Shown here in pieces: positions 1 through 6,772 of a DNA stretch of 12,022 nucleotides (its first letter is position 1; each line of letters opens with the position of its first letter). A model generated the notes under the pieces. The model saw only the letters and a program-made list of their open reading frames with translations. It did no database searches and was not told where the DNA came from. Position numbers and translations under genes: made by a program. The DNA is from CAZUQA01 sp964622375 (GTDB lineage Bacteria; Bacillota_I; Bacilli_A; Erysipelotrichales; Erysipelotrichaceae), in NCBI GenBank assembly GCA_964622375.1, contig CAZUQA010000089.1:1-12022 (forward strand), in the 5' to 3' direction.

Positions 1-1
1 T

Positions 2-466
2 GTGTTCAGCCGCGATAATAAGTATATGCATATAACGAGCTCGGCTTGGGTAGTAAATGAAGGCTTTTCTAAAATCTTGCTGGGCTTCCACAAGATCTAT
101 CGGTCATTTAGTTGGTTGGGTGGGCATAACGATGGCGAAATCGATTGCCTCAAAGTAGCGTTAAAGGAAGTGAAAGAGGAAAGCGGTTTACGGGAAGTTA
201 GAGCTGTAAGTGAAGCTATCCTGGCGGTAGATATACTACCGGTTTGTCAACATTATAAAAATGAAAAGGTAGTAGGCGAGCATTTGCATTTAAATATCTG
301 TTACCTGCTACAAGGAAAAGAAATCGAGAAGCTGATTGTGAACGAAAAAGAGAATGAAGCTTTGCGTTGGTTTGATTTTACGGAATATGAGGCTTATGTC
401 AGTGAGCAGCGGATGATCGGTGTTTATCGTAAACTAAACAACAAAGTGCAGGAGAGATTATGGTAA
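2..466 (+). CDS. Nudix hydrolase, 5' partial
   Basis: Hydrolase of the Nudix superfamily, which cleaves nucleoside diphosphates linked to another group; the substrate cannot be told from sequence. The Nudix box lies at residues 40-63 counted from the first codon in the window: GGHNDGE, then KEVKEESGL with the metal-binding Glu pair E59/E60. It departs from the consensus: Lys55 replaces the usual Arg, and the first conserved Glu position is Ile47 with Glu46 beside it. The frame is open from the left edge. The GTG at base 2 is only the first start-capable codon, and related proteins usually have some 30-40 more residues before the HITSSAWVVN strand, so the true start is probably upstream of the window. 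The stop codon overlaps the start of galE by 7 bases, suggesting translational coupling. Family is confident; specificity is unknown. Confidence 0.85.
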   Translation: MFSRDNKYMHITSSAWVVNEGFSKILLGFHKIYRSFSWLGGHNDGEIDCLKVALKEVKEESGLREVRAVSEAILAVDILPVCQHYKNEKVVGEHLHLNICYLLQGKEIEKLIVNEKENEALRWFDFTEYEAYVSEQRMIGVYRKLNNKVQERLW

Positions 467-1470
467 TATTAGTGACCGGAGGAGCAGGTTATATTGGCTC
501 GCATACATGTCTACAACTACTACAAGCAGGTTATGAAGTTGTAGTTATCGACAATCTAAGTAATAGTAAATTCGCAGCGATTCAACGGGTTGAAGAGTTG
601 AGTGGTAAAAAGGTCAAGTTCTACAATGGCGATATTCGTGACAAAGTCGGTTTAAACCAAGCCTTTACGGAAAATGATATTGACGGTGTCATGCATTTTG
701 CCGGTTTCAAAGCGGTCGGTGAATCAGTACTTAAACCCTGGGAATACTATAATAATAACATTTCCGGTACTTTAGCATTGTTGGAAGCAATGAAACTGGC
801 AAATGTAAAAAAACTGGTTTTCTCTTCCAGTGCTACAGTTTATGGGCAAACGGAAGAAATGCCTTTAAAAGAAGAGATGCCGACATCGGCTTACTCGCCT
901 TATGGGCAAACGAAGTTGATGATTGAACAGATTCTCAAAGATGTTGCCTATATGGATAGCAGTATGCGTATTTCTATTTTGCGTTACTTTAATCCCATCG
1001 GTGCTCACCCCAGTGGTAGAATCGGAGAGGATCCCAATGATATTCCCAACAACCTCATGCCTTATATCACCCAAGTGGCTTGCGGCAAACTACCTCTATT
1101 GAATGTTTATGGCAATAACTATCCAACCAAAGATGGAACCGGTATTCGCGACTATATCCATGTTATGGATCTGGCTGACGGTCATATTGCAGCACTGGAA
1201 TACCTGGATAAACAAGCCGCTAACTACGAAATATTTAACTTAGGAACCGGTATCGGTTATTCGGTACTCGAGGTTATCAATACTTTTGAAGCGGTTAACA
1301 ACTTAACGATTAACTATGTTATTACCGAGCCAAGAGCCGGGGATGTGGCAGTTTGCTACGCTGATGTTTCCCGGGCAAAAGAGCTGTTAGGCTGGCAAGC
1401 GAAACGGGATTTAGCTGCCATGTGTCGGGATTCCTTCAATTGGCAAGTGAACAATCCCCAAGGTTATTAA
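460..1470 (+). CDS. galE: UDP-glucose (UDP-galactose) 4-epimerase
   Basis: Cytoplasmic NAD-dependent epimerase of the extended short-chain dehydrogenase family that interconverts UDP-glucose and UDP-galactose (Leloir pathway, supply of galactosyl precursors for envelope glycans). The Rossmann NAD motif GGAGYIG is at residues 7-13. The catalytic set is visible: Ser124 in FSSSATVYG and the YxxxK pair Tyr148/Lys152. RYFNPIGAH (175-183) and the C-terminal NPQGY are typical of GalE. At 336 residues it is full length. The start ATG at 460 overlaps the Nudix stop (ATGGTAA) and has an AGGAG site at 450-454. Cys299 in VCYAD aligns with human GALE Cys307 rather than E. coli Tyr299, a substitution known to admit N-acetylated sugars, so the enzyme may also epimerise UDP-GlcNAc/UDP-GalNAc (inference). 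No other Leloir gene is in the window. Confidence 0.96.
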   Translation: MVILVTGGAGYIGSHTCLQLLQAGYEVVVIDNLSNSKFAAIQRVEELSGKKVKFYNGDIRDKVGLNQAFTENDIDGVMHFAGFKAVGESVLKPWEYYNNNISGTLALLEAMKLANVKKLVFSSSATVYGQTEEMPLKEEMPTSAYSPYGQTKLMIEQILKDVAYMDSSMRISILRYFNPIGAHPSGRIGEDPNDIPNNLMPYITQVACGKLPLLNVYGNNYPTKDGTGIRDYIHVMDLADGHIAALEYLDKQAANYEIFNLGTGIGYSVLEVINTFEAVNNLTINYVITEPRAGDVAVCYADVSRAKELLGWQAKRDLAAMCRDSFNWQVNNPQGY

Positions 1471-1481
1471 CTTAGTAAATT

Positions 1482-1509
1482 GTTATTCTGAAAATATTTT
1501 CAAAATATG
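1482..1509 (+). promoter_or_regulatory. AT-rich palindrome with CodY-box-like matches
   Basis: A perfect 14-base palindrome, TGAAAATATTTTCA, is at 1489-1502. Two overlapping 15-base windows (1482-1496 and 1495-1509) each match the CodY consensus AATTTTCWGAAAATT at 11 of 15 positions by my count. They lie about 20-50 bases upstream of the -35 element of the branched-chain amino acid transporter, a classic CodY target class. The region is very AT-rich, so chance matches are easy and the regulator is unproven; the palindrome may equally act as an UP element. Confidence 0.3.
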
Positions 1510-1520
1510 AAAATATAATG

Positions 1521-1552
1521 AAAAATTCTCTTGCATCTTGCAGAGATTTTTT
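1521..1552 (+). terminator. Probable imperfect intrinsic terminator after galE
   Basis: An A-run and CTCTTGCA (1521-1535) can pair with TGCAGAG and a T-run (1539-1551) around a three-base loop, giving about 13 pairs with two single-T bulges. The right arm ends in a run of six T. It would close the Nudix-galE transcript. It overlaps the -35 element and spacer of the livJ promoter. The bulges and low GC make it weaker than the other two terminators in the window. Confidence 0.45.
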
Positions 1553-1559
1553 ATATAAT
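1531..1559 (+). promoter_or_regulatory. Sigma-A type promoter of the liv operon
   Basis: A perfect TATAAT -10 hexamer is at 1554-1559, with TTGCAT (1531-1536) as a weak -35 element, 17 bases apart. AT-rich sequence upstream (1490-1527) could act as an UP element. The predicted start, near 1566, leaves a leader of about 23 bases before livJ, too short for a riboswitch. It is the only good promoter in the galE-livJ gap. Confidence 0.7.
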
Positions 1560-1575
1560 AGGTTTAATATTTTTT

Positions 1576-1580
1576 GGAGG
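1576..1580 (+). promoter_or_regulatory. Ribosome binding site that fixes the livJ start
   Basis: GGAGG is followed by 8 bases and then the ATG at 1589. A TTG start-capable codon in the same frame at 1574 overlaps this site and would have no site of its own, so it is not used. Confidence 0.85.
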
Positions 1581-1588
1581 ATAAAAAT

Positions 1589-2731
1589 ATGAAAAAACTA
1601 TTAGTATTGTTGTGTGCAGTTTTACTTATTGTTGGCTGTGGAGGAAACGGCAACAAGACCAAAGGAGTAAAAATTGGCATGAACTTCGAGCTAAGTGGAG
1701 CTGTCGCTGATTATGGCGCCATGGAACTCGATGGAGCTAATCTGGCAATTAAATTAGCTAATGCTGATGGTGGAGTTTTAGGCGAACAAATCGTTGCAGT
1801 GGTAGCTGATACTAAGTCTGATGTTGAAGAAGCAGTCTCCACTGCTACCAAGTTAACTACGCAAGACAAAGTGTCGATTATCGTTGGTCCGGCTACTTCC
1901 GGAAACTCAAAAGCGAGTTTTGAAGTTGCCAATGCCAATGGTGTGGCTAACATTTCTCCTTCTGCTACCGCTGACGGCGTTACTATGAAAGATGGCTCAG
2001 TAATGGCTTTTGCTTTTACCATTTGTTTCCAAGATTCTTATCAGGGAGCAGCTATGGCAGTTTTTGCAGTTGAAAAACTTGGCGCCAAAAAAGCGATAAT
2101 CTTCGGGGATAATTCTTCGGATTATGCTAAAGGTTTGGCTGAAGCTTTTGATGCCCGCTTCAAAGCTGAAGGTGGCACCATCGTGACAACGGAAGCTTAT
2201 CAAGCCGGTGACACCAACTTTGATGCTGTATTAAACAAGATTAAGGGTATGGATTTTGATGTATTATATGTTCCGGGTTATTATGAAGAAGCCGGATTGA
2301 TTATCAAACAAGCCCGGGCTAAAGGTATTAATCAACCGATTACCGGAGCTGACGGTTTTGACTCTCCGACTTTGGCAGATTTGGCCGGAAATGAAGCACT
2401 TAACGATGTGTACTTCACTACCGCTTATACCACGGTAACTGATAATCCTATCGTTTTGAAATTCGTTGCCGATTTTAAAGCCGAGTATGGCAAAGAACCC
2501 AGTATGTTCAATGCTTTAGGTTATGATGCTTGTGCGTTGGCTATTGATGCCATTCGTCGGGCTGGAACTACCGATCCTAAAGCCGTACAAAAAGCTTTAG
2601 TTGAGACTAAAGACTTCCCGGGTGTTACCGGAATGATCACTTTCAAAGATGATCACACTCCGAGCAAATCCGTATTAGTAGTAAAACTGATTAATGGCGT
2701 TCAATCTAGTTCCGTAGAAGTTAAGCCCTAA
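1589..2731 (+). CDS. livJ: Branched-chain amino acid ABC transporter, substrate-binding lipoprotein
   Basis: Extracellular, lipid-anchored receptor of a hydrophobic amino acid transporter, periplasmic-binding fold type I (Peripla_BP_6). From the ATG at 1589 it has 380 residues. The lipoprotein signal peptide is clear: MKK, a hydrophobic stretch 4-15, and the lipobox IVGC with the modified Cys17. The mature protein opens with VKIGMNFELSG (27-37). Ligand-pocket segments typical of LivJ follow: VGPATSGNS (99-107), ISPSATADG (122-130) and FGDNSSDYAKG (172-182). It heads livHMGF and is separated from livH by a terminator, which should make it the most abundant product. Leu/Ile/Val is the likely ligand from context, but relatives bind amides, urea or other amino acids, so exact specificity is inferred. 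Confidence 0.92.
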   Translation: MKKLLVLLCAVLLIVGCGGNGNKTKGVKIGMNFELSGAVADYGAMELDGANLAIKLANADGGVLGEQIVAVVADTKSDVEEAVSTATKLTTQDKVSIIVGPATSGNSKASFEVANANGVANISPSATADGVTMKDGSVMAFAFTICFQDSYQGAAMAVFAVEKLGAKKAIIFGDNSSDYAKGLAEAFDARFKAEGGTIVTTEAYQAGDTNFDAVLNKIKGMDFDVLYVPGYYEEAGLIIKQARAKGINQPITGADGFDSPTLADLAGNEALNDVYFTTAYTTVTDNPIVLKFVADFKAEYGKEPSMFNALGYDACALAIDAIRRAGTTDPKAVQKALVETKDFPGVTGMITFKDDHTPSKSVLVVKLINGVQSSSVEVKP

Positions 2732-2753
2732 TCGGTAAATTTTAGTTAATCAG

Positions 2754-2785
2754 AAATAGGTGAGAGAAATTTCACCTATTTTTTT
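2754..2785 (+). terminator. Intrinsic terminator between livJ and livH
   Basis: AAATAGGTGA (2754-2763) pairs perfectly with TCACCTATTT (2772-2781). Two more pairs inside (A-T and a G-T wobble) leave a GAAA tetraloop (2766-2769). Seven T residues follow (2779-2785, partly in the stem). It ends two bases before the livH ribosome binding site. Partial termination here would yield abundant livJ mRNA and less livHMGF. The hairpin could also protect the 3' end of the livJ message. Confidence 0.88.
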
Positions 2786-2787
2786 CT

Positions 2788-2792
2788 GGAGG
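2788..2792 (+). promoter_or_regulatory. Ribosome binding site that fixes the livH start
   Basis: GGAGG with a 9-base spacer to the ATG at 2802. A GTG 42 bases upstream in the same frame (2760) lies inside the terminator stem and lacks a site, so the longer start is rejected. Confidence 0.85.
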
Positions 2793-2801
2793 ATAGTATT
2801 G

Positions 2802-3680
2802 ATGATTCAGTTTTTGCAACAATTGATTGACGGTTTATCCTTGGGCAGTATCTACGCTTTAATTGCTTTGGGTTACACCATGGTTTATGGCATCATCAAG
2901 CTCATCAATTTCGCTCATGGTGACATTTATATGCTGGGAGCTTACATCGGCTTTTTAGTAATTACCAACTTCAATGTCGGCTTTGTCCCGGCTCTGATAA
3001 TCGTCATGATTCTCAGCTCTTTAGCCGGGGTGGTAATTGAGCGCTTAGCCTATAAACCTTTAAGACAGGCTACCAGAATAGCTGCTTTGATAACGGCTAT
3101 CGGTGTTTCTTTTCTTCTGCAATATGTTACCATTTATTTTTTGGGAGCCGGGATCCGTACTTATCCGCCGGTACTGCCCAATCATTTATTTTCTTTAGGG
3201 AAAGTGCAAATTTCCCTGCAACAGATAGTCATTTTCCTGATTTCTGTTGTTTTGATGCTACTACTACAAATTTTAGTTAAGAAGACCAAAGTTGGTAAAG
3301 CCATGCGGGCCGTATCGCTGGACGCCGATGCGGCGCGGTTGATGGGGATTGATGTCGATCGCACGATTTCTTATACTTTTGCCATCGGGTCAGCCTTAGC
3401 CGGCGCTGCCGGTATTTTGGTTGGGCTGTATTATAACACCATTAATCCTTTTATGGGCACGGTACCGGGCTTAAAGGCTTTTATCGCTGCAGTATTTGGC
3501 GGAATCGGGCTTATTCCCGGGGCGATGTTGGGTGGTTTTTTCATCGGCGTTGTCGAAACTTTAGTAGCCGGTTACGGTTCTTCATTATATAAGGATGCGG
3601 TAGTTTATGCCATCTTGATTTTGGTCTTAATTATCAAACCATCCGGCTTGTTGGGTAAAAACCAAAAGGAGAAAGTATGA
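2802..3680 (+). CDS. livH: Branched-chain amino acid ABC transporter permease
   Basis: Integral membrane subunit (BPD_transp_2 family) forming one half of the import channel with LivM. From ATG 2802 it has 292 residues, normal for LivH. The family opening is plain: QQLIDGLSLGSIYALIALGY (6-25) and INFAHGDIYMLGAY (35-48). Repeated hydrophobic segments span most of the length. A charged cytoplasmic loop at about 160-187 (KKTKVGKAMRAVSLDADAA, then MGIDVDR) matches the coupling region that contacts the ATPases. The tail FGGIGLIPGAMLGGF (232-246) and IIKPSGLLG (277-285) are also characteristic. The stop overlaps the livM start by 4 bases (ATGA), a sign of coupled translation. LivH and LivM are assigned by order and motif. 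Confidence 0.95.
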   Translation: MIQFLQQLIDGLSLGSIYALIALGYTMVYGIIKLINFAHGDIYMLGAYIGFLVITNFNVGFVPALIIVMILSSLAGVVIERLAYKPLRQATRIAALITAIGVSFLLQYVTIYFLGAGIRTYPPVLPNHLFSLGKVQISLQQIVIFLISVVLMLLLQILVKKTKVGKAMRAVSLDADAARLMGIDVDRTISYTFAIGSALAGAAGILVGLYYNTINPFMGTVPGLKAFIAAVFGGIGLIPGAMLGGFFIGVVETLVAGYGSSLYKDAVVYAILILVLIIKPSGLLGKNQKEKV

Positions 3681-4642
3681 GAAAATCAATTTTCAGCAAA
3701 CTCAATCTGTTTTGGTTGGTCTTAAGCCTATTGCTCTATGGCGTGGTGTACTTGTTGATAGAGTATGAAATAATCAATGCTTACTATCAAATTACCTTGT
3801 CGAGCATCATGATCAATATCATATTGGCAGTCAGCTTAAACTTGATTATCGGGATAACCGGACAATTCTCTTTGGGGCATGCCGGCTTTATGTGTATCGG
3901 TGGTTATGCGACAGCCATTGTTTTGCGTAGCCTGCCAAATTACGGGGGTTTGTTGTTAGGTATAACAATCGGTATTATCATTTCGGCTTTATTGGGTTTA
4001 CTGGTGGCCATACCGACTTTGCGCTTAAAAGGTGATTATTTAGCTATCGCTACTTTAGGTTTTTCCGAAATAATCAGAATTGTCATTTTGAATATGAAAA
4101 TAACTAACGGAGCTTCCGGAATCTTGGGTATTGTCAAACTGGTTAACTGGTCCGTGCTGTTTGTTGGGGTTTTTGTCACAGTGTTGGTTGTGGTGAATTT
4201 CACCCGCAGCGCTTTAGGCCGAGCTTGTATCAGTGTAAGGGAAGATGAGATAGCGGCTGAAGCTATGGGCATCAACACGACTAAAGCCAAGATCTTTGCT
4301 TTTGTCATTGGGGCGGCTTTAGCCAGTATCGCCGGGGCGTTCTACGCTTCTTATTTCTATGTCGTTAAGCCGGAGACTTTTCGGATTACCAAATCTATTG
4401 ATATTTTGGTAGTTGTGGTTTTTGGCGGTATGGGCAGCATCACCGGCTCGATCTTAGCGGCTATCGGCTTGGGGGTAATCAATATGTTGTTGCAGACGGT
4501 GCCGGAGTTTCGCATGATTATCTATGCTTTGTTGCTGATTGTCATCATGATTTTCCAACCCCGGGGGCTATTTGGCACTAAGGAGTTTACTCTCAGCGCT
4601 ATTGCCAAGCGATTTCAACAGCGCAAGGAGGCTAAATCGTGA
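3677..4642 (+). CDS. livM: Branched-chain amino acid ABC transporter permease
   Basis: Second membrane subunit of the Liv importer, 321 residues, partner of LivH. The LivM hallmark GQFSLGHAGF is at 62-71. RLKGDYLAIATLGFSEIIRI (116-135) and TNGASGI (143-149) follow, with the cytoplasmic coupling loop SALGRACISVREDEIAAEAM (178-197) ending in GIN. FGGMGSITGSILAA (249-262) and FQPRGLFG (293-300) close the family pattern. Two hydrophobic segments precede the core (10-30 and 40-60). ATG 3677 overlaps the livH stop by 4 bases and has AGGAG at 3667-3671. The gene ends in a 4-base GTGA overlap with livG. The polar tail after residue 300 (KRFQQRKEAKS) is cytoplasmic. Confidence 0.95.
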   Translation: MRKSIFSKLNLFWLVLSLLLYGVVYLLIEYEIINAYYQITLSSIMINIILAVSLNLIIGITGQFSLGHAGFMCIGGYATAIVLRSLPNYGGLLLGITIGIIISALLGLLVAIPTLRLKGDYLAIATLGFSEIIRIVILNMKITNGASGILGIVKLVNWSVLFVGVFVTVLVVVNFTRSALGRACISVREDEIAAEAMGINTTKAKIFAFVIGAALASIAGAFYASYFYVVKPETFRITKSIDILVVVVFGGMGSITGSILAAIGLGVINMLLQTVPEFRMIIYALLLIVIMIFQPRGLFGTKEFTLSAIAKRFQQRKEAKS

Positions 4643-5415
4643 GCATCTTGAATATCAAGAACATCACCAAAAACTTTGGTGGCTTAGCCGCCGTTTTAGA
4701 TGTCAATATTGAACTTAATCCCGGCGATTTGGTGGGTTTAATCGGTCCAAACGGGGCCGGCAAGACAACGATTTTTAACTTGTTATCCGGCTTATATACG
4801 CTGGATGAAGGAACAGTGGAGTTGGACAAAAACGGGAAAACTTTAAACATTGCCAATAAAAAGGCTTATGTTATTTCCAATTTAGGCTTAACCCGAACTT
4901 TCCAGAATATCCGGCTGTTTAAAAAACTGACAGTCTTAGAGAATGTCGAGATTGCTTGCCACCGGGTTTGTGACTATGGCTTTTTGACAGCGATTTTGCG
5001 TTTACCAAAATACTATCGTCAGGAAGCAGTTTGCCATGAGAGTTCACTGGCGATATTGGCTGAGGTTGGTTTAGAAAAGCAGGCAGATATCATAGCGGAA
5101 AACCTCTCTTATGGCGAACAAAGAAAACTGGAGATTGCGCGAGCTTTGGCTACCGCGCCCTTGATTCTGTTTTTAGATGAGCCGGCTGCCGGCATGAATC
5201 CTCAGGAAACTAAGGAACTGACAGCTTTGATTAAACGAATCAGGGATAAATATCAACTGACAATTCTGTTGATTGAACATGACATGTCGGTCGTTATGAA
5301 TATTTGTGAAAGAATCTATGTTTTGGATTACGGTTCTATTATTGCCGAAGGCCAGCCCGAGGAAATAAAAAACAACAAGCGGGTAATTGAAGCTTATTTG
5401 GGAGGTAGTGATTGA
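4639..5415 (+). CDS. livG: Branched-chain amino acid ABC transporter ATP-binding protein LivG
   Basis: Cytoplasmic ATPase subunit pairing with LivF to drive import. All ABC motifs are present: Walker A GPNGAGKT (36-43), Q-loop Gln89 in TFQNIRLF, signature LSYGEQ (156-161), Walker B LILFLDEP (175-182), D-loop AAGMNPQE (183-190) and switch His214 in LIEHDMSVVM. The signature has Tyr in place of the more common Gly, as often seen in LivG. The insertion between Q-loop and signature (about 105-150) is typical of LivG and its Urt relatives. The length is 258 residues. The start is GTG at 4639, overlapping the livM stop by 4 bases, and is supported by AAGGAGG at 4625-4631 with a 7-base spacer; no better ATG is nearby. 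Confidence 0.95.
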   Translation: MSILNIKNITKNFGGLAAVLDVNIELNPGDLVGLIGPNGAGKTTIFNLLSGLYTLDEGTVELDKNGKTLNIANKKAYVISNLGLTRTFQNIRLFKKLTVLENVEIACHRVCDYGFLTAILRLPKYYRQEAVCHESSLAILAEVGLEKQADIIAENLSYGEQRKLEIARALATAPLILFLDEPAAGMNPQETKELTALIKRIRDKYQLTILLIEHDMSVVMNICERIYVLDYGSIIAEGQPEEIKNNKRVIEAYLGGSD

Positions 5416-6119
5416 TGTTACAGATTGAAAACCTCCATGTGGCTTATGGGGCGATAAAGGCGATTAAAGGCATTTCTCTGGAAGTTAATGAAGGCGAAAT
5501 AGTCACTTTAATAGGAGCCAACGGTGCCGGAAAGTCGACAATAATCAATACCATTTCAAAAATTGTACCCTATCAAAAAGGTAGCATTTTCTTTGCAGGT
5601 CGGGACTTAGCAAAAGATGACGCTAAAGCTGTAGTTCAATTGGGAATCGTGCAAGTGCCGGAAGGTCGACGGGTCTTTAGTGATATGACCGTCTTGGAAA
5701 ACCTCGAGATGGGGGCCTACTTGCGGAAAGATAAAGCGGGAATTGCTAACGATTTCCATCGGGTCTATCAAAGTTTTCCGATCTTGGCGCAAAGGCGCAA
5801 TCAAATTGCCGGTACTTTGTCCGGCGGTGAACAACAGATGTTGGCGATGGGCCGGGCTTTGATGTCCAAACCCCGTTTATTGTTGCTGGATGAACCCTCC
5901 ATGGGCTTGGCGCCTATCTTTGTGCGTGAGATATTTAGTATAATAAAAGAGATCAATAGCTATGGTACGACCGTGCTTTTAGTCGAACAGAATGCAAAAA
6001 TGGCATTGAGTATCGCCGATCGAGCTTATGTTTTAGAAACCGGAAATATTGTGCTGTCCGGCCAAGCAGCGGCTTTGATGAATATGGCGACCATCAAGAA
6101 AGCCTATCTGGGAGGTTAA
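5415..6119 (+). CDS. livF: Branched-chain amino acid ABC transporter ATP-binding protein LivF
   Basis: Second ATPase subunit, partner of LivG. From ATG 5415 it has 234 residues, normal for LivF. Motifs: Walker A GANGAGKS (34-41), Q-loop region VQVPEGRRVF (79-88), signature LSGGEQ (135-140), Walker B LLLLDEP (155-161) and GLAP (164-167). The switch position is Gln192 in VEQN instead of His, as is usual in LivF, so the ATPase pair is naturally asymmetric. A TTG three bases upstream (5412) is in frame. I prefer the ATG, which overlaps the livG stop by one base (TGATG) and has GGAGG at 5401-5405 with a 9-base spacer. The end of livF carries the GGAGG that serves the next gene. Confidence 0.95.
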   Translation: MLQIENLHVAYGAIKAIKGISLEVNEGEIVTLIGANGAGKSTIINTISKIVPYQKGSIFFAGRDLAKDDAKAVVQLGIVQVPEGRRVFSDMTVLENLEMGAYLRKDKAGIANDFHRVYQSFPILAQRRNQIAGTLSGGEQQMLAMGRALMSKPRLLLLDEPSMGLAPIFVREIFSIIKEINSYGTTVLLVEQNAKMALSIADRAYVLETGNIVLSGQAAALMNMATIKKAYLGG

Positions 6120-6121
6120 TT

Positions 6122-6772
6122 ATGTATGTAAGAAATATTATGCAGAAAGATGTTATGACGATAACTTCAGACTGCAAAATCAATGAAGCTTTGAGCATCA
6201 TGGATAAAAACAAGTTACATCGTTTACCGGTTGTCGCCGGTAATAAGCTGATCGGTTTAATAACTGAAGGGATGATTGCTGAGCATACGCCATCCAAAGC
6301 TACCAGCCTCAGTATTCATGAGATGAACTATCTGTTGAGCAAAATGACGGTTTCTGAGATTATGGTACGTGATGTCATCACCGTATCCCAGGATACTTTA
6401 CTGGAAAATGCTGCACAAAAAATGCGGGATAATGATATCGGTTGTTTACCGGTAGTTACCAAGGATAATACCTTGATTGGCATCATCACCATCAGTAATT
6501 TGGTTGACTCTTTTATCAACATGATAGGTTTGACCAGTAGTGGAGTGCGTTACGAAATTGATATTATCGACGACAAAGTCGGAGTTCTGGCTGATATAAC
6601 CGCAATTTTTGCGGCTGAGGGAATCAATCTGTTACGGGTATCCGTCTCGCAAAATGATGGAAATTATGTCATAATAGTTTTAACCACGACAACGGAAGTG
6701 AAAGACGTGGAAAAGAAACTAAAAGAAAGAGGATATATTATCAGAGCTAAACATGTCTACAAGAAAACCTAA
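6122..6772 (+). CDS. CBS-CBS-ACT domain protein (AcuB-like), probable metabolite sensor
   Basis: Soluble 216-residue protein with two CBS domains and an ACT domain. CBS1 is about 1-55 (VRNIMQKDVMTITSDCKINE, then LHRLPVVAG and LIGLITEG). CBS2 is about 76-135 (VSEIMVRDVITVSQDTLLEN, then IGCLPVV and LIGIITISNLVD). ACT is about 143-212 (VRYEIDIIDDKVGVLADITA, then GINLLRVSV). CBS pairs commonly bind adenine nucleotides and ACT domains commonly bind amino acids. The architecture and length match B. subtilis AcuB, whose biochemical role is not well defined. It starts 2 bases after the livF stop, using GGAGG at 6111-6115, so it belongs to the liv operon. A role in sensing branched-chain amino acids or tuning the transporter is inference; there is no DNA-binding domain, so a direct repressor role is unlikely. 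Confidence 0.88.
   Translation: MYVRNIMQKDVMTITSDCKINEALSIMDKNKLHRLPVVAGNKLIGLITEGMIAEHTPSKATSLSIHEMNYLLSKMTVSEIMVRDVITVSQDTLLENAAQKMRDNDIGCLPVVTKDNTLIGIITISNLVDSFINMIGLTSSGVRYEIDIIDDKVGVLADITAIFAAEGINLLRVSVSQNDGNYVIIVLTTTTEVKDVEKKLKERGYIIRAKHVYKKT

Noticed and set aside
841..912. Direct repeat TATGGGCAAACG at 841 and 901 in galE
   Set aside because: Both copies encode conserved GalE segments (VYGQT and the catalytic PYGQTK); similarity follows from the protein, not from a mobile or regulatory repeat.
865..1074. Antisense open frame inside galE, and similar antisense frames inside livJ, livM, livG, the CBS-ACT gene, the LCP gene and comFA
   Set aside because: They are shadows of strongly coding + strand genes, with no ribosome sites, no recognisable domains and low-complexity protein sequence.
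1514..1519. Second TATAAT as an alternative liv promoter
   Set aside because: There is no acceptable -35 at 16-18 bases upstream, and it lies before the terminator-like hairpin.
1574..1588. Longer livJ from a TTG codon, adding MEDKN
   Set aside because: The TTG overlaps the GGAGG site itself; starting at ATG 1589 gives a standard lipoprotein signal peptide.
2760..2801. Longer livH from a GTG codon
   Set aside because: The extra 14 codons run through the terminator stem and T-run; ATG 2802 has a proper ribosome site and matches the family start.
5412..5414. livF start at TTG
   Set aside because: The adjoining ATG at 5415 has the better codon and good spacing from GGAGG.
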